Below are positions 1 through 7,195 of a DNA stretch of 51,728 nucleotides, piece by piece; position 1 is the first letter of the stretch; each line of letters begins with the position of its first letter. Below the pieces are notes generated by a model that worked only from the letters and a program-made list of their open reading frames with translations, made no database searches and was not told the DNA's origin. A program made the translations under genes and the position numbers. This DNA is from Candidatus Levyibacteriota bacterium (GTDB lineage: Bacteria; Patescibacteriota; Microgenomatia; Levybacterales; UBA12049): positions 1 through 51,728 of the forward strand of contig DAIDHL010000009.1 of the NCBI GenBank assembly GCA_027459745.1. The letters run 5' to 3'.

Positions 1-1373
1 GTAATATTTTGAGTACCGCTATTTTTAGCAGCGGCGTATAGGGAGGAGAAAGTAGTACTTACTGAATTAGTATCAGGTTCATTATATGCAAGCCAGTTAG
101 CATAAGATGCTTGGGCAGAAGGATTAATACTTTTAAGAGATGCAGTTAGGTTACCACTAAAGAGTATGCCTGGTTGAGGTAAATTAGTACTGGTTAAACT
201 GGCATAAGGACTACAAGTGGGGCTTTGAGGAATAGGGTCAGTCAAGCCATTATTAAAGCGAGCGTCGAGTCCAACTGTTTGCCACCAAGGTTGGCTGTTA
301 GTGAGCCAGAAGTTGAGGTTAGAGATCCCGGGGCCACTACCTCCTCCAGTACCATTATTTGTTGGAGTGGGGGTTGGAGTGGCAGTTGGAATTGGAGTGG
401 GGGTTGGAGTGGGGGTTGGTGTAAGAGTAGGAGTTGGCGTTGGTGTAGGTGCACTTGCGCATGCATTACTTGCGTAACTAATTATAACTATTCCAGAACC
501 ACCAGCTGCACCTGGATATGAACCACCGGTTCCTCCACCACCGCCACCGCCACCAGTATTGGCTTGTCCAGCGCTTGCATTGCCGGTTGCATTACCAAAT
601 CCGTTTCCACCACCTCCGTTACCACCAGATCCTCCTTGGCCGGAGTATCCTCTATTGGGGCGGTAATAAGTTCCACCACCACCACCACCTGCATAATAAG
701 TTGCTACTCCGTTAATAGCGGATTGTATTCCTGTACCACCAGCGCCACCTGAAAGATTACCAGTAGATCCTAATCCATGGCCGCCTGGGCCACCTGCACC
801 TCCACCGCCTCCACCTGCTTCACTAGCACCTGCAGCACTACCTCCTGAATTACCCTGTCCTGATATCCCAGTACCAAAACTTGCTGAACCTTCTTCGGCT
901 CCTCCTCCTGAACCGCCAGAGTTGGCGGTTATTCCGCCACCTCCACCGCCCCCTGTGGCTACTAATGAATTAAATATTGAATTTCCTCCATTTGAACCCG
1001 CTAGATCACTTCCTCCAGAGGCAGGACTCCCTCCATTCCCAACAGTAACATTGTATGCTGAATTTGCACTTACGGGGTAAGAAGAGTTGTATATGACTCC
1101 ACCACCGCCACCTCCACCACCAGTAGACCCACCGCCACCTCCACCACCAACCACTAGTATCTGGATATTCATACTTACTGAAGGAGTAAATGTACCATTT
1201 GACGTGAAGGTGTGAATAGTATTCCCACCGCTACTGCTAACATTGCCCCCAGATGCACAAGTTAGAGCATAAGCGTTAGTAGGCAAGATAAAGGAATTAA
1301 ACATCAAGATAGAAATTACAAAAGTATAATTTAATATTTTTAACCAAGAAATTTTTTGCCAAAAGTCATTCAT
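1..1373 (-). CDS. Secreted glycine-rich protein with Pro-Thr linker (3' end outside window)
   Basis: The frame is open from the ATG at 1373-1371 to the left edge, about 457 residues with no stop, so the gene is partial. The N-terminus is a signal peptide: a hydrophobic stretch ending in the likely signal-peptidase site NAYA (about residues 33-36). Next come a segment reading HTFTSNGTFTPS and ILVVGGGGGGG, the hallmark start of the bacterial Gly-rich domain family (Pfam Gly_rich_2 type), and roughly 200 residues dominated by Gly, Ser, Ala and Asn. A Pro-Thr linker of alternating TP follows (DNA about 360-460), then a C-terminal region with the motif PWWQTVGLDA. It is probably exported and surface-displayed as an adhesin or matrix-like protein; this is inferred from composition only. 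It is divergent from dcd across a 112-base gap. Confidence 0.8.
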   Translation of the reverse strand, partial: MNDFWQKISWLKILNYTFVISILMFNSFILPTNAYALTCASGGNVSSSGGNTIHTFTSNGTFTPSVSMNIQILVVGGGGGGGSTGGGGGGGGVIYNSSYPVSANSAYNVTVGNGGSPASGGSDLAGSNGGNSIFNSLVATGGGGGGGITANSGGSGGGAEEGSASFGTGISGQGNSGGSAAGASEAGGGGGGAGGPGGHGLGSTGNLSGGAGGTGIQSAINGVATYYAGGGGGGTYYRPNRGYSGQGGSGGNGGGGNGFGNATGNASAGQANTGGGGGGGGTGGSYPGAAGGSGIVIISYASNACASAPTPTPTPTLTPTPTPTPTPIPTATPTPTPTNNGTGGGSGPGISNLNFWLTNSQPWWQTVGLDARFNNGLTDPIPQSPTCSPYASLTSTNLPQPGILFSGNLTASLKSINPSAQASYANWLAYNEPDTNSVSTTFSSLYAAAKNSGTQNI

Positions 1374-1485
1374 AATTGTTTGGATCTCTTTTTATCTTAG
1401 AGATAGGAATGTTCTATGTCAATAAACTTACATTACCTTTAAACAACCACTTCCAAAAAAAAAATATTCATGTTAGACTTTCTTC

Positions 1486-2055
1486 ATGGTTTTATCAGAT
1501 AGAGATATAAAAAAGGCTTTAAATAACAAAACGATCGTAATTGATCCTGCTCCAGACTTAGACAAGCAATTGGGTAGTTGTTCTATTGATCTAAGATTGG
1601 GGAATGTTTTCCGCGTTTTTGAATACAGCAAAAAACCTTTTATTGATCCATCTAAAAAAGATTATAGTAACGAAATTACACGAGAAATTGTGCTAAAAGA
1701 TGGTGAAGAATTTATTATGCAGCCGGGTGATTTTGTCTTGGCCGTGACCTATGAACATTTGACAATTCCTGATCATATGATGGGCAGATTAGAAGGTCGT
1801 TCGTCTCTTGGACGTTTGGGAATAGTCGTACACTCCACTGCTTCAATCTTCGATCCAGGTTGGGATGGGAAATGTGTCTTGGAGTTAGGTAATTTAGGTA
1901 GAATGGCCGTAGCTTTGACGGTAGGGATGCGGATTTGTGCCATGGCTTTTGAACAGCTGTCTAGTCCGGCTGAAGCGCCATATAATAAGAAGAATAATGC
2001 CAAATATGTTATCCAGGAAGGGCCTCAGGAATCAAGAATTGCAGAAGACAAATAA
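1486..2055 (+). CDS. dcd: dCTP deaminase
   Basis: This 189-residue protein matches the dCTP deaminase family, which converts dCTP to dUTP (dUMP in bifunctional forms) to feed thymidylate synthesis. The family block GRSSLGRLGIVVHSTA is present and followed by FDPGWDGKCVLELGN, where the Glu of LEL aligns with the catalytic Glu of the E. coli enzyme. The length is normal. It is the first gene of a same-strand run with tmk, a paralogue, thyA and folA. A candidate extended -10 (TG-T-TAGACT) lies just upstream and no Shine-Dalgarno is visible, so the transcript may have almost no leader. A palindromic repeat starts six bases after the stop. Whether it is mono- or bifunctional cannot be told from sequence alone. 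Confidence 0.93.
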   Translation: MVLSDRDIKKALNNKTIVIDPAPDLDKQLGSCSIDLRLGNVFRVFEYSKKPFIDPSKKDYSNEITREIVLKDGEEFIMQPGDFVLAVTYEHLTIPDHMMGRLEGRSSLGRLGIVVHSTASIFDPGWDGKCVLELGNLGRMAVALTVGMRICAMAFEQLSSPAEAPYNKKNNAKYVIQEGPQESRIAEDK

Positions 2056-2060
2056 TCATC

Positions 2061-2118
2061 TGTCATCCTGAACTTGTTTCAGGATCTCTTTAGATGCTGA
2101 AATTAATTCAGTATGACA
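2061..2118. repeat. Palindromic intergenic repeat, copy 1
   Basis: This 58-base element begins with TGTCATCCTGAA and ends with TTCAGTATGACA, so the ends are inverted copies (TGTCAT/ATGACA, CTGAA/TTCAG). Internal arms TTTCAGGATCT and AGATGCTGAAA also pair. It fills the dcd-tmk gap. Similar TGTCAT...ATGACA palindromes recur at 2783 and 5329. Confidence 0.85.
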
Positions 2119-2126
2119 AAATTATT

Positions 2127-2780
2127 ATGAATAAATATCCTGTTAATTATGAGATTGAATTTGCGCAAAATCCTTACCCAGGTAAATTTGTGGCATTTGA
2201 GGGGATAGATGGCAGTGGTAAAACCACTCAAATTAAGTTAGTAGTGGAAGAACTAAAGAAAATGGGTAAGAAAATTTATTCCACCCAAGAACCGACTGAT
2301 GAGCCGACGGGGAAGTTGATCAGACAAATTTTAAGTGGTGAAATTAAAGTTCCACCGGTGGCGTTACAGTATTTATTTAATGCTGATCGTGCTATACATT
2401 TAGAAAAAATAAAGCAGCTTTTGCAAGATGAATATATAGTCATCACTGATCGTTATTTTTGGTCTTCGGTGGCTTATGCTACAGCTGATATGCAAGCCAA
2501 CACAGACTTATATTTAAGTGTTTATTCCATTTTGTCCTTTTATAATCGTTTTATTGTGCCGGATATAACTGTTTATTTAAATGTAAAACCCGATGTGGCA
2601 GTAAAACGTATAGAAAAAAGCGCAAAGCATAAAGATATTTATGATAAAAAAGAGAAATTGGATTTAATTTATATGTCATATGCAGATTTAATACAGAGGT
2701 TTGCCGAGTTTTTCACCAACATTAATGGTGACCAGGCAGAGGAAAAAGTAACACAGGAAATTCTCGAGAAGATTGTATAG
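2127..2780 (+). CDS. tmk: Thymidylate kinase
   Basis: Thymidylate kinase phosphorylates dTMP to dTDP. The P-loop GIDGSGKTT is near residue 30, the EPTDEPTG segment follows, and the conserved TDRY/F motif (ITDRYFWSS) sits in the middle. The open frame extends upstream to 2094, but that extension is encoded by the end of the palindromic repeat. The ATG at 2127 therefore gives the more credible 217-residue protein, close to the usual family length. A further repeat begins two bases after the stop. It belongs with dcd, thyA and folA in dTTP synthesis. Confidence 0.92.
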   Translation: MNKYPVNYEIEFAQNPYPGKFVAFEGIDGSGKTTQIKLVVEELKKMGKKIYSTQEPTDEPTGKLIRQILSGEIKVPPVALQYLFNADRAIHLEKIKQLLQDEYIVITDRYFWSSVAYATADMQANTDLYLSVYSILSFYNRFIVPDITVYLNVKPDVAVKRIEKSAKHKDIYDKKEKLDLIYMSYADLIQRFAEFFTNINGDQAEEKVTQEILEKIV

Positions 2781-2782
2781 CT

Positions 2783-2872
2783 TGTCATTCTGAACTTGTT
2801 TCAGAATCTAAAAAGATCCCAAAATATCCCCCAGGGGACTAGCTACAATGTAGCGGTGAATTCAGGATCACA
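2783..2872. repeat. Palindromic intergenic repeat, copy 2 (decayed end)
   Basis: It starts with TGTCATTCTGAACTTG and ends in GAATTCAGGATCACA, a decayed form of the expected ATGACA end. The inner part carries CCCCCAGGGG and GCTACAATGTAGC hairpins that are also present, almost unchanged, in the 5329-5462 copy. It lies between tmk and the dcd-like gene. Confidence 0.8.
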
Positions 2873-2924
2873 GCTCTAACGCTATCTTGATTTATCATTA
2901 TTTTATTGTTAGTATTTGGACGAT

Positions 2925-3458
2925 ATGATTCTTGCACCCGATATTTTATTAAAATTAGTCAAAAGTGATAAGCTGGTCGAAGACTTAAGTGAAAGAGAAT
3001 TAACCAACCCGGAAGGTACAGGTTTTGATCTTTGTTTAGGAGAAGTATTTAAGATTTCAGGCGATGCTTTTTTAGGTGAAACACATCGCAAAACTGCAGA
3101 TATTACCTCAGTGGCGTTATTTGGCAAAGATAAAAGTATTAAGATCAAACCAGGTGATTTCTTCTTAGTTAAAACCATTGAGAAAATTAATTTACCCATT
3201 AATTTATCAGCCGTGATTTTGCCTCGAACTACTACATTCCGTTCCGGCTTGTTTTTACGTACAGGACCAGTCCAGCCAGGTTATAGTGGAGAACTGACTT
3301 TTGGTTTGAAAAATGAAGGTCCAATTACAGTGGAAATTGAAATGGGGGCGCGTTTTGTGCATATTTTATTTCATGAAATTAGAGGAGAAGGTAGTCAATA
3401 TCGTGGACAATGGCAAGGCGGCCGAGTCAGTGCAACCAGGAGAGAAAGACAAGTTTAA
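2925..3458 (+). CDS. dCTP deaminase/dUTPase superfamily protein, catalytic residues altered
   Basis: A 177-residue protein of the trimeric dCTP deaminase/dUTPase fold, shown by KPGDFFLVKT, LPRTTTFRSGLFLRTG and PGYSGELTFGLKNEG. The start at ATG 2925 is preferred to the TTG at 2916. Aligning PGYSGELTFGLKN with the dCTP deaminase block PGWSGCIVLEFYN puts Gly where the catalytic Glu should be. Aligning with dUTPase motif III (IDSGYRGE) puts Gln (VQPGYSG) where the catalytic Asp should be. It may be a divergent dUTPase, a regulator or a scaffold. It sits between tmk and thyA, which favours a role in dUTP handling. Fold is confident; activity is not. Confidence 0.72.
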   Translation: MILAPDILLKLVKSDKLVEDLSERELTNPEGTGFDLCLGEVFKISGDAFLGETHRKTADITSVALFGKDKSIKIKPGDFFLVKTIEKINLPINLSAVILPRTTTFRSGLFLRTGPVQPGYSGELTFGLKNEGPITVEIEMGARFVHILFHEIRGEGSQYRGQWQGGRVSATRRERQV

Positions 3459-3534
3459 TAGAGATAAAACTCAAAAATAAACAAGAGACATTTGGCTATT
3501 GAAAATTAGATAGAAAAGTTTTAAAAATGAAAAG

Positions 3535-4527
3535 ATGAAAACATCACAAAAACACCCTGAATATCAATATTTAGACTTATTAAAAGAGATCTACGAAGAT
3601 GGTACAGAATATGAAGATCGTGGTACTTGGGTGAAATTAAGAGGCGTTTTTGGTCGACAGACCCGTTATGATTTATCCAAAGGATTTCCGCTTTTAACTA
3701 CCAAGCGAGTTTATTGGAAAGGTGTTTTACATGAGTTATATTGGTTTTTCTCCGGTAATTCAAACATTAAATATTTAGTCGATAATGACGTGCACATCTG
3801 GGATGATTATCCATTGCGTCTTTATAACGAACATTATGTGGCAAAAGGTAAAGCACCAAAACTAACTAAAGAAGAGTTTATAGATAAAATCAAAAACGAC
3901 GATAAGTTTGCTAAAAAATACGGAAATTTACCCAAGATTTATGGAGAGTTATGGAGAAGGTGGCCTACCAGAACGGGCAGGACAATTGATCAACTGAAAT
4001 GGATTGTGCAGGAATTAAAAGATGATCCAGGTGCCAAAAATTTGATTGTGACTTCTTGGAATCCTGAATATCTATACACCATGGCCACTAACGAAAATGC
4101 TTCACGATTTCCTATTTGTCACAACATGTATCAGATTAATCTAAAAGGTAATAAATTGTCTCTACAGTTATATCAGCGCAGTGCAGATATTTTCTTGGGT
4201 GTACCATTTAATATCGCCAGTTATGCGTTGTTGGCTATTGTTCTAGCACAAATTACAGGCTATGAGCCAGGTGAGTTCGTGCATACATTTGGTGATGTAC
4301 ATATTTATGAAAATCATATGTCGCAAGTAAAAGAGCAATTAAGTAGAGAGCCTAGACCATTCCCAATCGTTAAAATTGACCCATCTGTAAAGACGTTAGA
4401 TGATTTTAGGCCTGAATTGGTTACTCTGGAAGATTATAACCCCTGGCCAACTCTTAAGGGCGATTTAACAGTTACGGGTGGAGTATTTAATAAAGAAAAA
4501 AAAGGCTATTTTGATGAACAATCATAA
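3535..4527 (+). CDS. thyA: Thymidylate synthase
   Basis: ThyA methylates dUMP to dTMP using methylene-tetrahydrofolate. This 330-residue protein has the active-site Cys195 in RFPICHNMYQ, the dUMP-binding RSADIFLGVPFNIASYALL and GDVHIYENHM. It is somewhat longer than the 264-residue E. coli enzyme, with an insertion around residues 100-130, a known variable region. A possible -10 (TAAAAA) and TTGAAA -35 precede the ATG and there is no strong Shine-Dalgarno. Its last codons overlap the next gene by 14 bases, suggesting coupled translation. The dihydrofolate it makes would be recycled by FolA (5959) and recharged by GlyA (7196). Confidence 0.95.
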   Translation: MKTSQKHPEYQYLDLLKEIYEDGTEYEDRGTWVKLRGVFGRQTRYDLSKGFPLLTTKRVYWKGVLHELYWFFSGNSNIKYLVDNDVHIWDDYPLRLYNEHYVAKGKAPKLTKEEFIDKIKNDDKFAKKYGNLPKIYGELWRRWPTRTGRTIDQLKWIVQELKDDPGAKNLIVTSWNPEYLYTMATNENASRFPICHNMYQINLKGNKLSLQLYQRSADIFLGVPFNIASYALLAIVLAQITGYEPGEFVHTFGDVHIYENHMSQVKEQLSREPRPFPIVKIDPSVKTLDDFRPELVTLEDYNPWPTLKGDLTVTGGVFNKEKKGYFDEQS

Positions 4528-4960
4528 CTCATCCAGAACTCCCACGGTTGGTGTATTAATTATTGATAATGATAAGGTTCTTTTAGTGAAACATGGTGAA
4601 GCAGCGAAACATCTCACTGGGGCTATTGGGTTACCTGGAGGTAGAATAGATGCAGGTGAAATTCCACAGCAGGCTGCAATTAGAGAATTAGAAGAAGAAA
4701 CAGGTATTCAAGTAAAACAAGAGGATCTAAAGCAATTACCACATGAGTATTTTGGCGATTTGCCGCGTAAAGATGGCTCTATATTACATACACATCATAA
4801 AGTTTTTGTAGCTACGAACTTCATCGGTGATTTGAGAGAATCGGAGGAAACTACACCTTTTTGGGAAAGTATTGATACTGCATTATCAATGCATGAATCT
4901 AAGTTTGTAATTAACACTCAAGATATGATCAAAAGAGGAGTAGAGCTTATTAAAAAATAA
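4514..4960 (+). CDS. Nudix hydrolase
   Basis: A 148-residue Nudix protein. The Nudix box G-x5-E-x7-RE-x2-EE-x-G is complete (GGRIDAGE ... RELEEETGI, about residues 40-62). Nudix enzymes hydrolyse nucleoside diphosphates linked to another moiety; the substrate cannot be read from sequence. The ATG at 4514 lies inside the end of thyA (overlap 4514-4527) and is preferred to an upstream in-frame start at 4478 because it begins right before the conserved first strand TVGVLIIDNDKVLLVKH. Its position suggests nucleotide-pool cleaning, but that is inference. Confidence 0.88.
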   Translation: MNNHNSSRTPTVGVLIIDNDKVLLVKHGEAAKHLTGAIGLPGGRIDAGEIPQQAAIRELEEETGIQVKQEDLKQLPHEYFGDLPRKDGSILHTHHKVFVATNFIGDLRESEETTPFWESIDTALSMHESKFVINTQDMIKRGVELIKK

Positions 4961-4961
4961 T

Positions 4962-5339
4962 ATGACCATTTATTTCAGTCACTCTAGGAGTTTTGATTAC
5001 AAAAAAGAACTTTATGAGCCGCTGAGAAATTCCGACTTGGCCAAGCAGCATCGTTTTGTGTTTCCACACGAAGAAAGCGATAATCCATTTAGCACCAAAC
5101 AACTTTTGGAATCTAAGGCCTGTGATTTAATCGTGGCAGAAGTTTCTTTTCCCGCCACTGGACAGGGCATAGAATTAGGTTGGGCAGATATTTTACAAAT
5201 TCCCATTGTTTGCATTCACAAAAAAGATGCCCACGTTGCCGAGTCTTTGAAAGTAGTGAGTAAGGAATTTATGGAGTATAAAGACACAAGGGATATGGTT
5301 TTAAGCTTATCTAAAATACTGAATAAGCTGTCATCCTGA
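4962..5339 (+). CDS. Nucleoside 2-deoxyribosyltransferase-like protein
   Basis: A 125-residue protein with the nucleoside 2-deoxyribosyltransferase signature CDLIVAEVSFPATGQGIELG, including the catalytic-type Glu of the VAEVS strand and the substrate-binding GxGIELG loop. Family members swap bases on deoxynucleosides or hydrolyse deoxynucleoside monophosphates. It starts one base after the Nudix stop. Its final codons and TGA stop (AAG CTG TCA TCC TGA) are formed by the left end of a palindromic repeat, so the original C-terminus may have been replaced when the repeat arrived. A second related protein is encoded at 50663. Confidence 0.75.
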   Translation: MTIYFSHSRSFDYKKELYEPLRNSDLAKQHRFVFPHEESDNPFSTKQLLESKACDLIVAEVSFPATGQGIELGWADILQIPIVCIHKKDAHVAESLKVVSKEFMEYKDTRDMVLSLSKILNKLSS

Positions 5340-5462
5340 ACCGCGACACTTCGGAGAAGTTAGCTGCCTTGTGGAGTATCAGGATTTAAATAATAATATG
5401 AAAGATGCTGAAATATCCCCCAAGGGGACTAGCTACATTGTAGCGTCGAATTCAGCATGACA
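5329..5462. repeat. Palindromic repeat, copy 3 (composite)
   Basis: A 134-base composite running from TGTCATCCTGAA to TTCAGCATGACA. The right half (from AGATGCTGAAATATCCCCC, 5403 on) matches the inner part of copy 2, including CCCCCAAGGGG and GCTACATTGTAGC hairpins. The left half has its own inverted arms (ATCCTGA/TATCAGGAT). It provides the stop codon of the preceding gene. Confidence 0.83.
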
Positions 5463-5469
5463 AATCTAT

Positions 5470-5937
5470 ATGTATAACCATGAACCGAAAGATTATCAAT
5501 GTCCGTTTTGTCATTTAGTTAAAGGTGAGCCTGATGAAATTAATTCATTAAATGATATTGTGCTACAAAACGAATTAATTACTGCCTATGTATCACCGAA
5601 ATGGTGGCCCAACATCAAGGGTAATGTTTTAATTATCCCAAATAAACATTTTGAAAATTTATATGATTTACCAGATGAATATGGTCATGCAGTCTTTGAT
5701 GCTCAAAAAGCTATCGCCATAGCCTTGAAAGAGGTATATAAATGTGATGGAACATCTACACGTCAGCATAATGAGCCAGCGGGTCATCAGGAAGTTTGGC
5801 ATTATCATTTGCACGTTTTTCCTCGTTATAAAGGCGACAATCTATATTTGAATGCCGAAAAGAGTCGATATGTCTCAAAAGAAGAACGTAAACCATATGC
5901 AGAGAAATTGAGAAAGTATTTTGAAGAGCATAAATAA
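5470..5937 (+). CDS. HIT family hydrolase
   Basis: A 155-residue histidine-triad protein with an N-terminal CPFC pair and the catalytic motif HYHLHVFPR near residue 118. HIT proteins cleave nucleotide phosphoramidates or dinucleoside polyphosphates. It is longer than the minimal HIT fold and carries an extra stretch with CDGTSTRQHNEPAGHQ before the triad, as in many FHIT-like or galT-like variants. The first ATG directly follows repeat copy 3. A second, shorter HIT gene lies at 23566. The substrate is unknown. Confidence 0.85.
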   Translation: MYNHEPKDYQCPFCHLVKGEPDEINSLNDIVLQNELITAYVSPKWWPNIKGNVLIIPNKHFENLYDLPDEYGHAVFDAQKAIAIALKEVYKCDGTSTRQHNEPAGHQEVWHYHLHVFPRYKGDNLYLNAEKSRYVSKEERKPYAEKLRKYFEEHK

Positions 5938-5942
5938 TTCTG

Positions 5943-5948
5943 TATACT
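5943..5948 (+). promoter_or_regulatory. -10 box of folA
   Basis: TATACT stands 10 bases before the folA ATG. A TTGAAG hexamer 16 bases further upstream, inside the end of the HIT gene, could be the -35. No Shine-Dalgarno is visible. Confidence 0.55.
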
Positions 5949-5958
5949 AACTACTAAT

Positions 5959-6495
5959 ATGATTATTTCAATGATTGCTGCTATAGGTGAAGAGAATAGA
6001 GTTTTGGGTAAAGATAATAAATTGCTGTGGAGTATCCCCGAGGATATGAAATTTTTTCGTGAGATGACACGTGGTCACCCAGTAATTATGGGCAGAAAGA
6101 CTTTTGAGTCAATGGGAAAGCCTTTGCCAAATAGGACAAATATAGTGGTAACACGTGATGAAAAGTTTAAAGCAGAAGGAGTTGTAGTTGCAAATTCAAT
6201 TGAGCAGGCATTGGTTATTGCGAGGAGCGAAGCGACGAAGCAATCTAGTGTTAGTTCAGGAATTGCTTCGGACCCTGCAAGTTCTCGTAATGACGAGGAA
6301 ATATTCATTATTGGTGGGGGACAAATTTATACCCAAGGAATTAAATTGGCTGATAGGTTATATTTAACCATTGTGCAGGGAAATTATGAAGGGGATGCTT
6401 TCTTCCCAGATTATTCTGAGTTTGCCAAAGTAATTTCCCAGCGCGAAAGTGAAGGAAATGGGTATAAGTATACTTTTTTAACATTAGAAAAATAA
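5959..6495 (+). CDS. folA: Dihydrofolate reductase carrying an in-frame palindromic insertion
   Basis: DHFR reduces dihydrofolate to tetrahydrofolate with NADPH. The family motifs are intact: IAAIGEENRVLGKDNKLLW at the N-terminus, PVIMGRKTFESMGKPLPNR, and IIGGGQIYTQGIKLADRLYLT. At 178 residues it is longer than the usual ~160. The excess is a segment at residues 87-112 (ARSEATKQSS ... ASDPASSRND) encoded by a palindromic element and lying just before the conserved IIGGGQIY strand. This is a surface loop position in DHFR structures, so the enzyme may tolerate it. It works with ThyA and GlyA in the thymidylate cycle. Confidence 0.93.
   Translation: MIISMIAAIGEENRVLGKDNKLLWSIPEDMKFFREMTRGHPVIMGRKTFESMGKPLPNRTNIVVTRDEKFKAEGVVVANSIEQALVIARSEATKQSSVSSGIASDPASSRNDEEIFIIGGGQIYTQGIKLADRLYLTIVQGNYEGDAFFPDYSEFAKVISQRESEGNGYKYTFLTLEK
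6216..6294. repeat. Palindromic element inserted in folA
   Basis: About 78 bases lying in frame within folA. Outer arms ATTGCGAG (6217-6224) and CTCGTAAT (6284-6291) pair with one mismatch. Inner arms GAAGCAAT (6237-6244) and ATTGCTTC (6262-6269) pair perfectly. Translated, it gives ARSEATKQS, a peptide I recognise from a palindromic repeat common in many bacterial genomes. It differs in sequence from the intergenic TGTCAT repeats but ends in the same ATGAC manner. Confidence 0.85.
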
Positions 6496-6496
6496 C

Positions 6497-6892
6497 ATGA
6501 AACAATCACTCGCATATATTGCATTAGTGGTCAGAGATTATGATGAAGCAATTGATTTCTATACCAAAAAATTGCACTTTAATTTAATTGAAGATACATA
6601 TTTACCGGAAGAGAAAAAAAGATGGGTACTAATTGCTCCACCCGGATCTACAGAAACGAAAATACTGCTAGCTAGAGCTTCTAAATCTGAACAAGAAAAT
6701 TTTATCGGGAATCAAAGTGGGGGGAGAGTTTTTCTGTTTCTAAATACGGATGATTTTTGGAGAGATTATAAAGAAATGATTGATTTAGGCATAGAATTTG
6801 TGCGCCCGCCTAAAGACGCGCCTTACGGGACAGTAGCAGTATTTAAAGATTTGTATGGGAACCTTTGGGATTTACTGCAGTTAAATAAATAG
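6497..6892 (+). CDS. VOC (glyoxalase/bleomycin-resistance) family protein
   Basis: A 131-residue protein of the vicinal oxygen chelate fold. It opens with LAYIALVVRDYDEAIDFYTKKLHF and ends with FKDLYGNLWDLLQ, the family's typical paired beta-alpha-beta-beta-beta units and last metal-ligand strand (Glu often replaced, here Asp). It starts one base after the folA stop, so it is probably cotranscribed. Family members include glyoxalase I, dioxygenases and drug-binding proteins, and the specific role cannot be assigned. Confidence 0.8.
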   Translation: MKQSLAYIALVVRDYDEAIDFYTKKLHFNLIEDTYLPEEKKRWVLIAPPGSTETKILLARASKSEQENFIGNQSGGRVFLFLNTDDFWRDYKEMIDLGIEFVRPPKDAPYGTVAVFKDLYGNLWDLLQLNK

Positions 6893-6894
6893 TT

Positions 6895-7059
6895 ATGCAA
6901 AAGCTGATGATTTGGATTGGGATGGTATTGGGATCAATCGTAGGAGGATACATCCCAGTTTTGTGGGGTGATTCATTTTTATCTCTGACAGCTCTAATTC
7001 TAAGTGGGGTGGGAGCAATTGTAGGAATTATTTTGGCATATAAGCTTACAGCTGATTAG
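6895..7059 (+). CDS. Small two-helix membrane protein (54 aa)
   Basis: An open frame of 54 codons starting two bases after the VOC gene. The protein has two hydrophobic helices (about residues 5-23 and 31-49) with conserved-looking glycines (GMVLGSIVGGYIP and LSGVGAIVGIILAYK). This Gly-patterned two-helix layout is common among small inner-membrane proteins of the GlsB/YeaQ kind and in many CPR genomes. No function can be given. Its length, location and membrane pattern support a real gene. Confidence 0.65.
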   Translation: MQKLMIWIGMVLGSIVGGYIPVLWGDSFLSLTALILSGVGAIVGIILAYKLTAD

Positions 7060-7182
7060 TTAGTTAGAAAGTAGAAAGTTGTAATGTCTGTAAAGGGAAG
7101 GTACTTTATAACTTTAAAAACTTCATGAACTTTATATTTTTTTGCCTCTTGAAGATGAGTAAAAAGATGTTTATACTTTGGG

Positions 7183-7188
7183 TATAAT
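7183..7188 (+). promoter_or_regulatory. -10 box of glyA, leaderless layout
   Basis: A perfect TATAAT ends seven bases before the glyA ATG at 7196. No good -35 is visible. The in-frame TTG at 7178 would place the promoter inside the coding region and is rejected. Confidence 0.7.
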
Positions 7189-7195
7189 TTTTACG

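Noticed and set aside
225-752. Several open frames of 60-98 codons on both strands
   Set aside because: They are off-frame readings of the Gly-rich and TP-linker region of the long minus-strand gene at 1-1373; their low-complexity Trp/Ser/His runs follow from the repetitive GGT/ACC codons.
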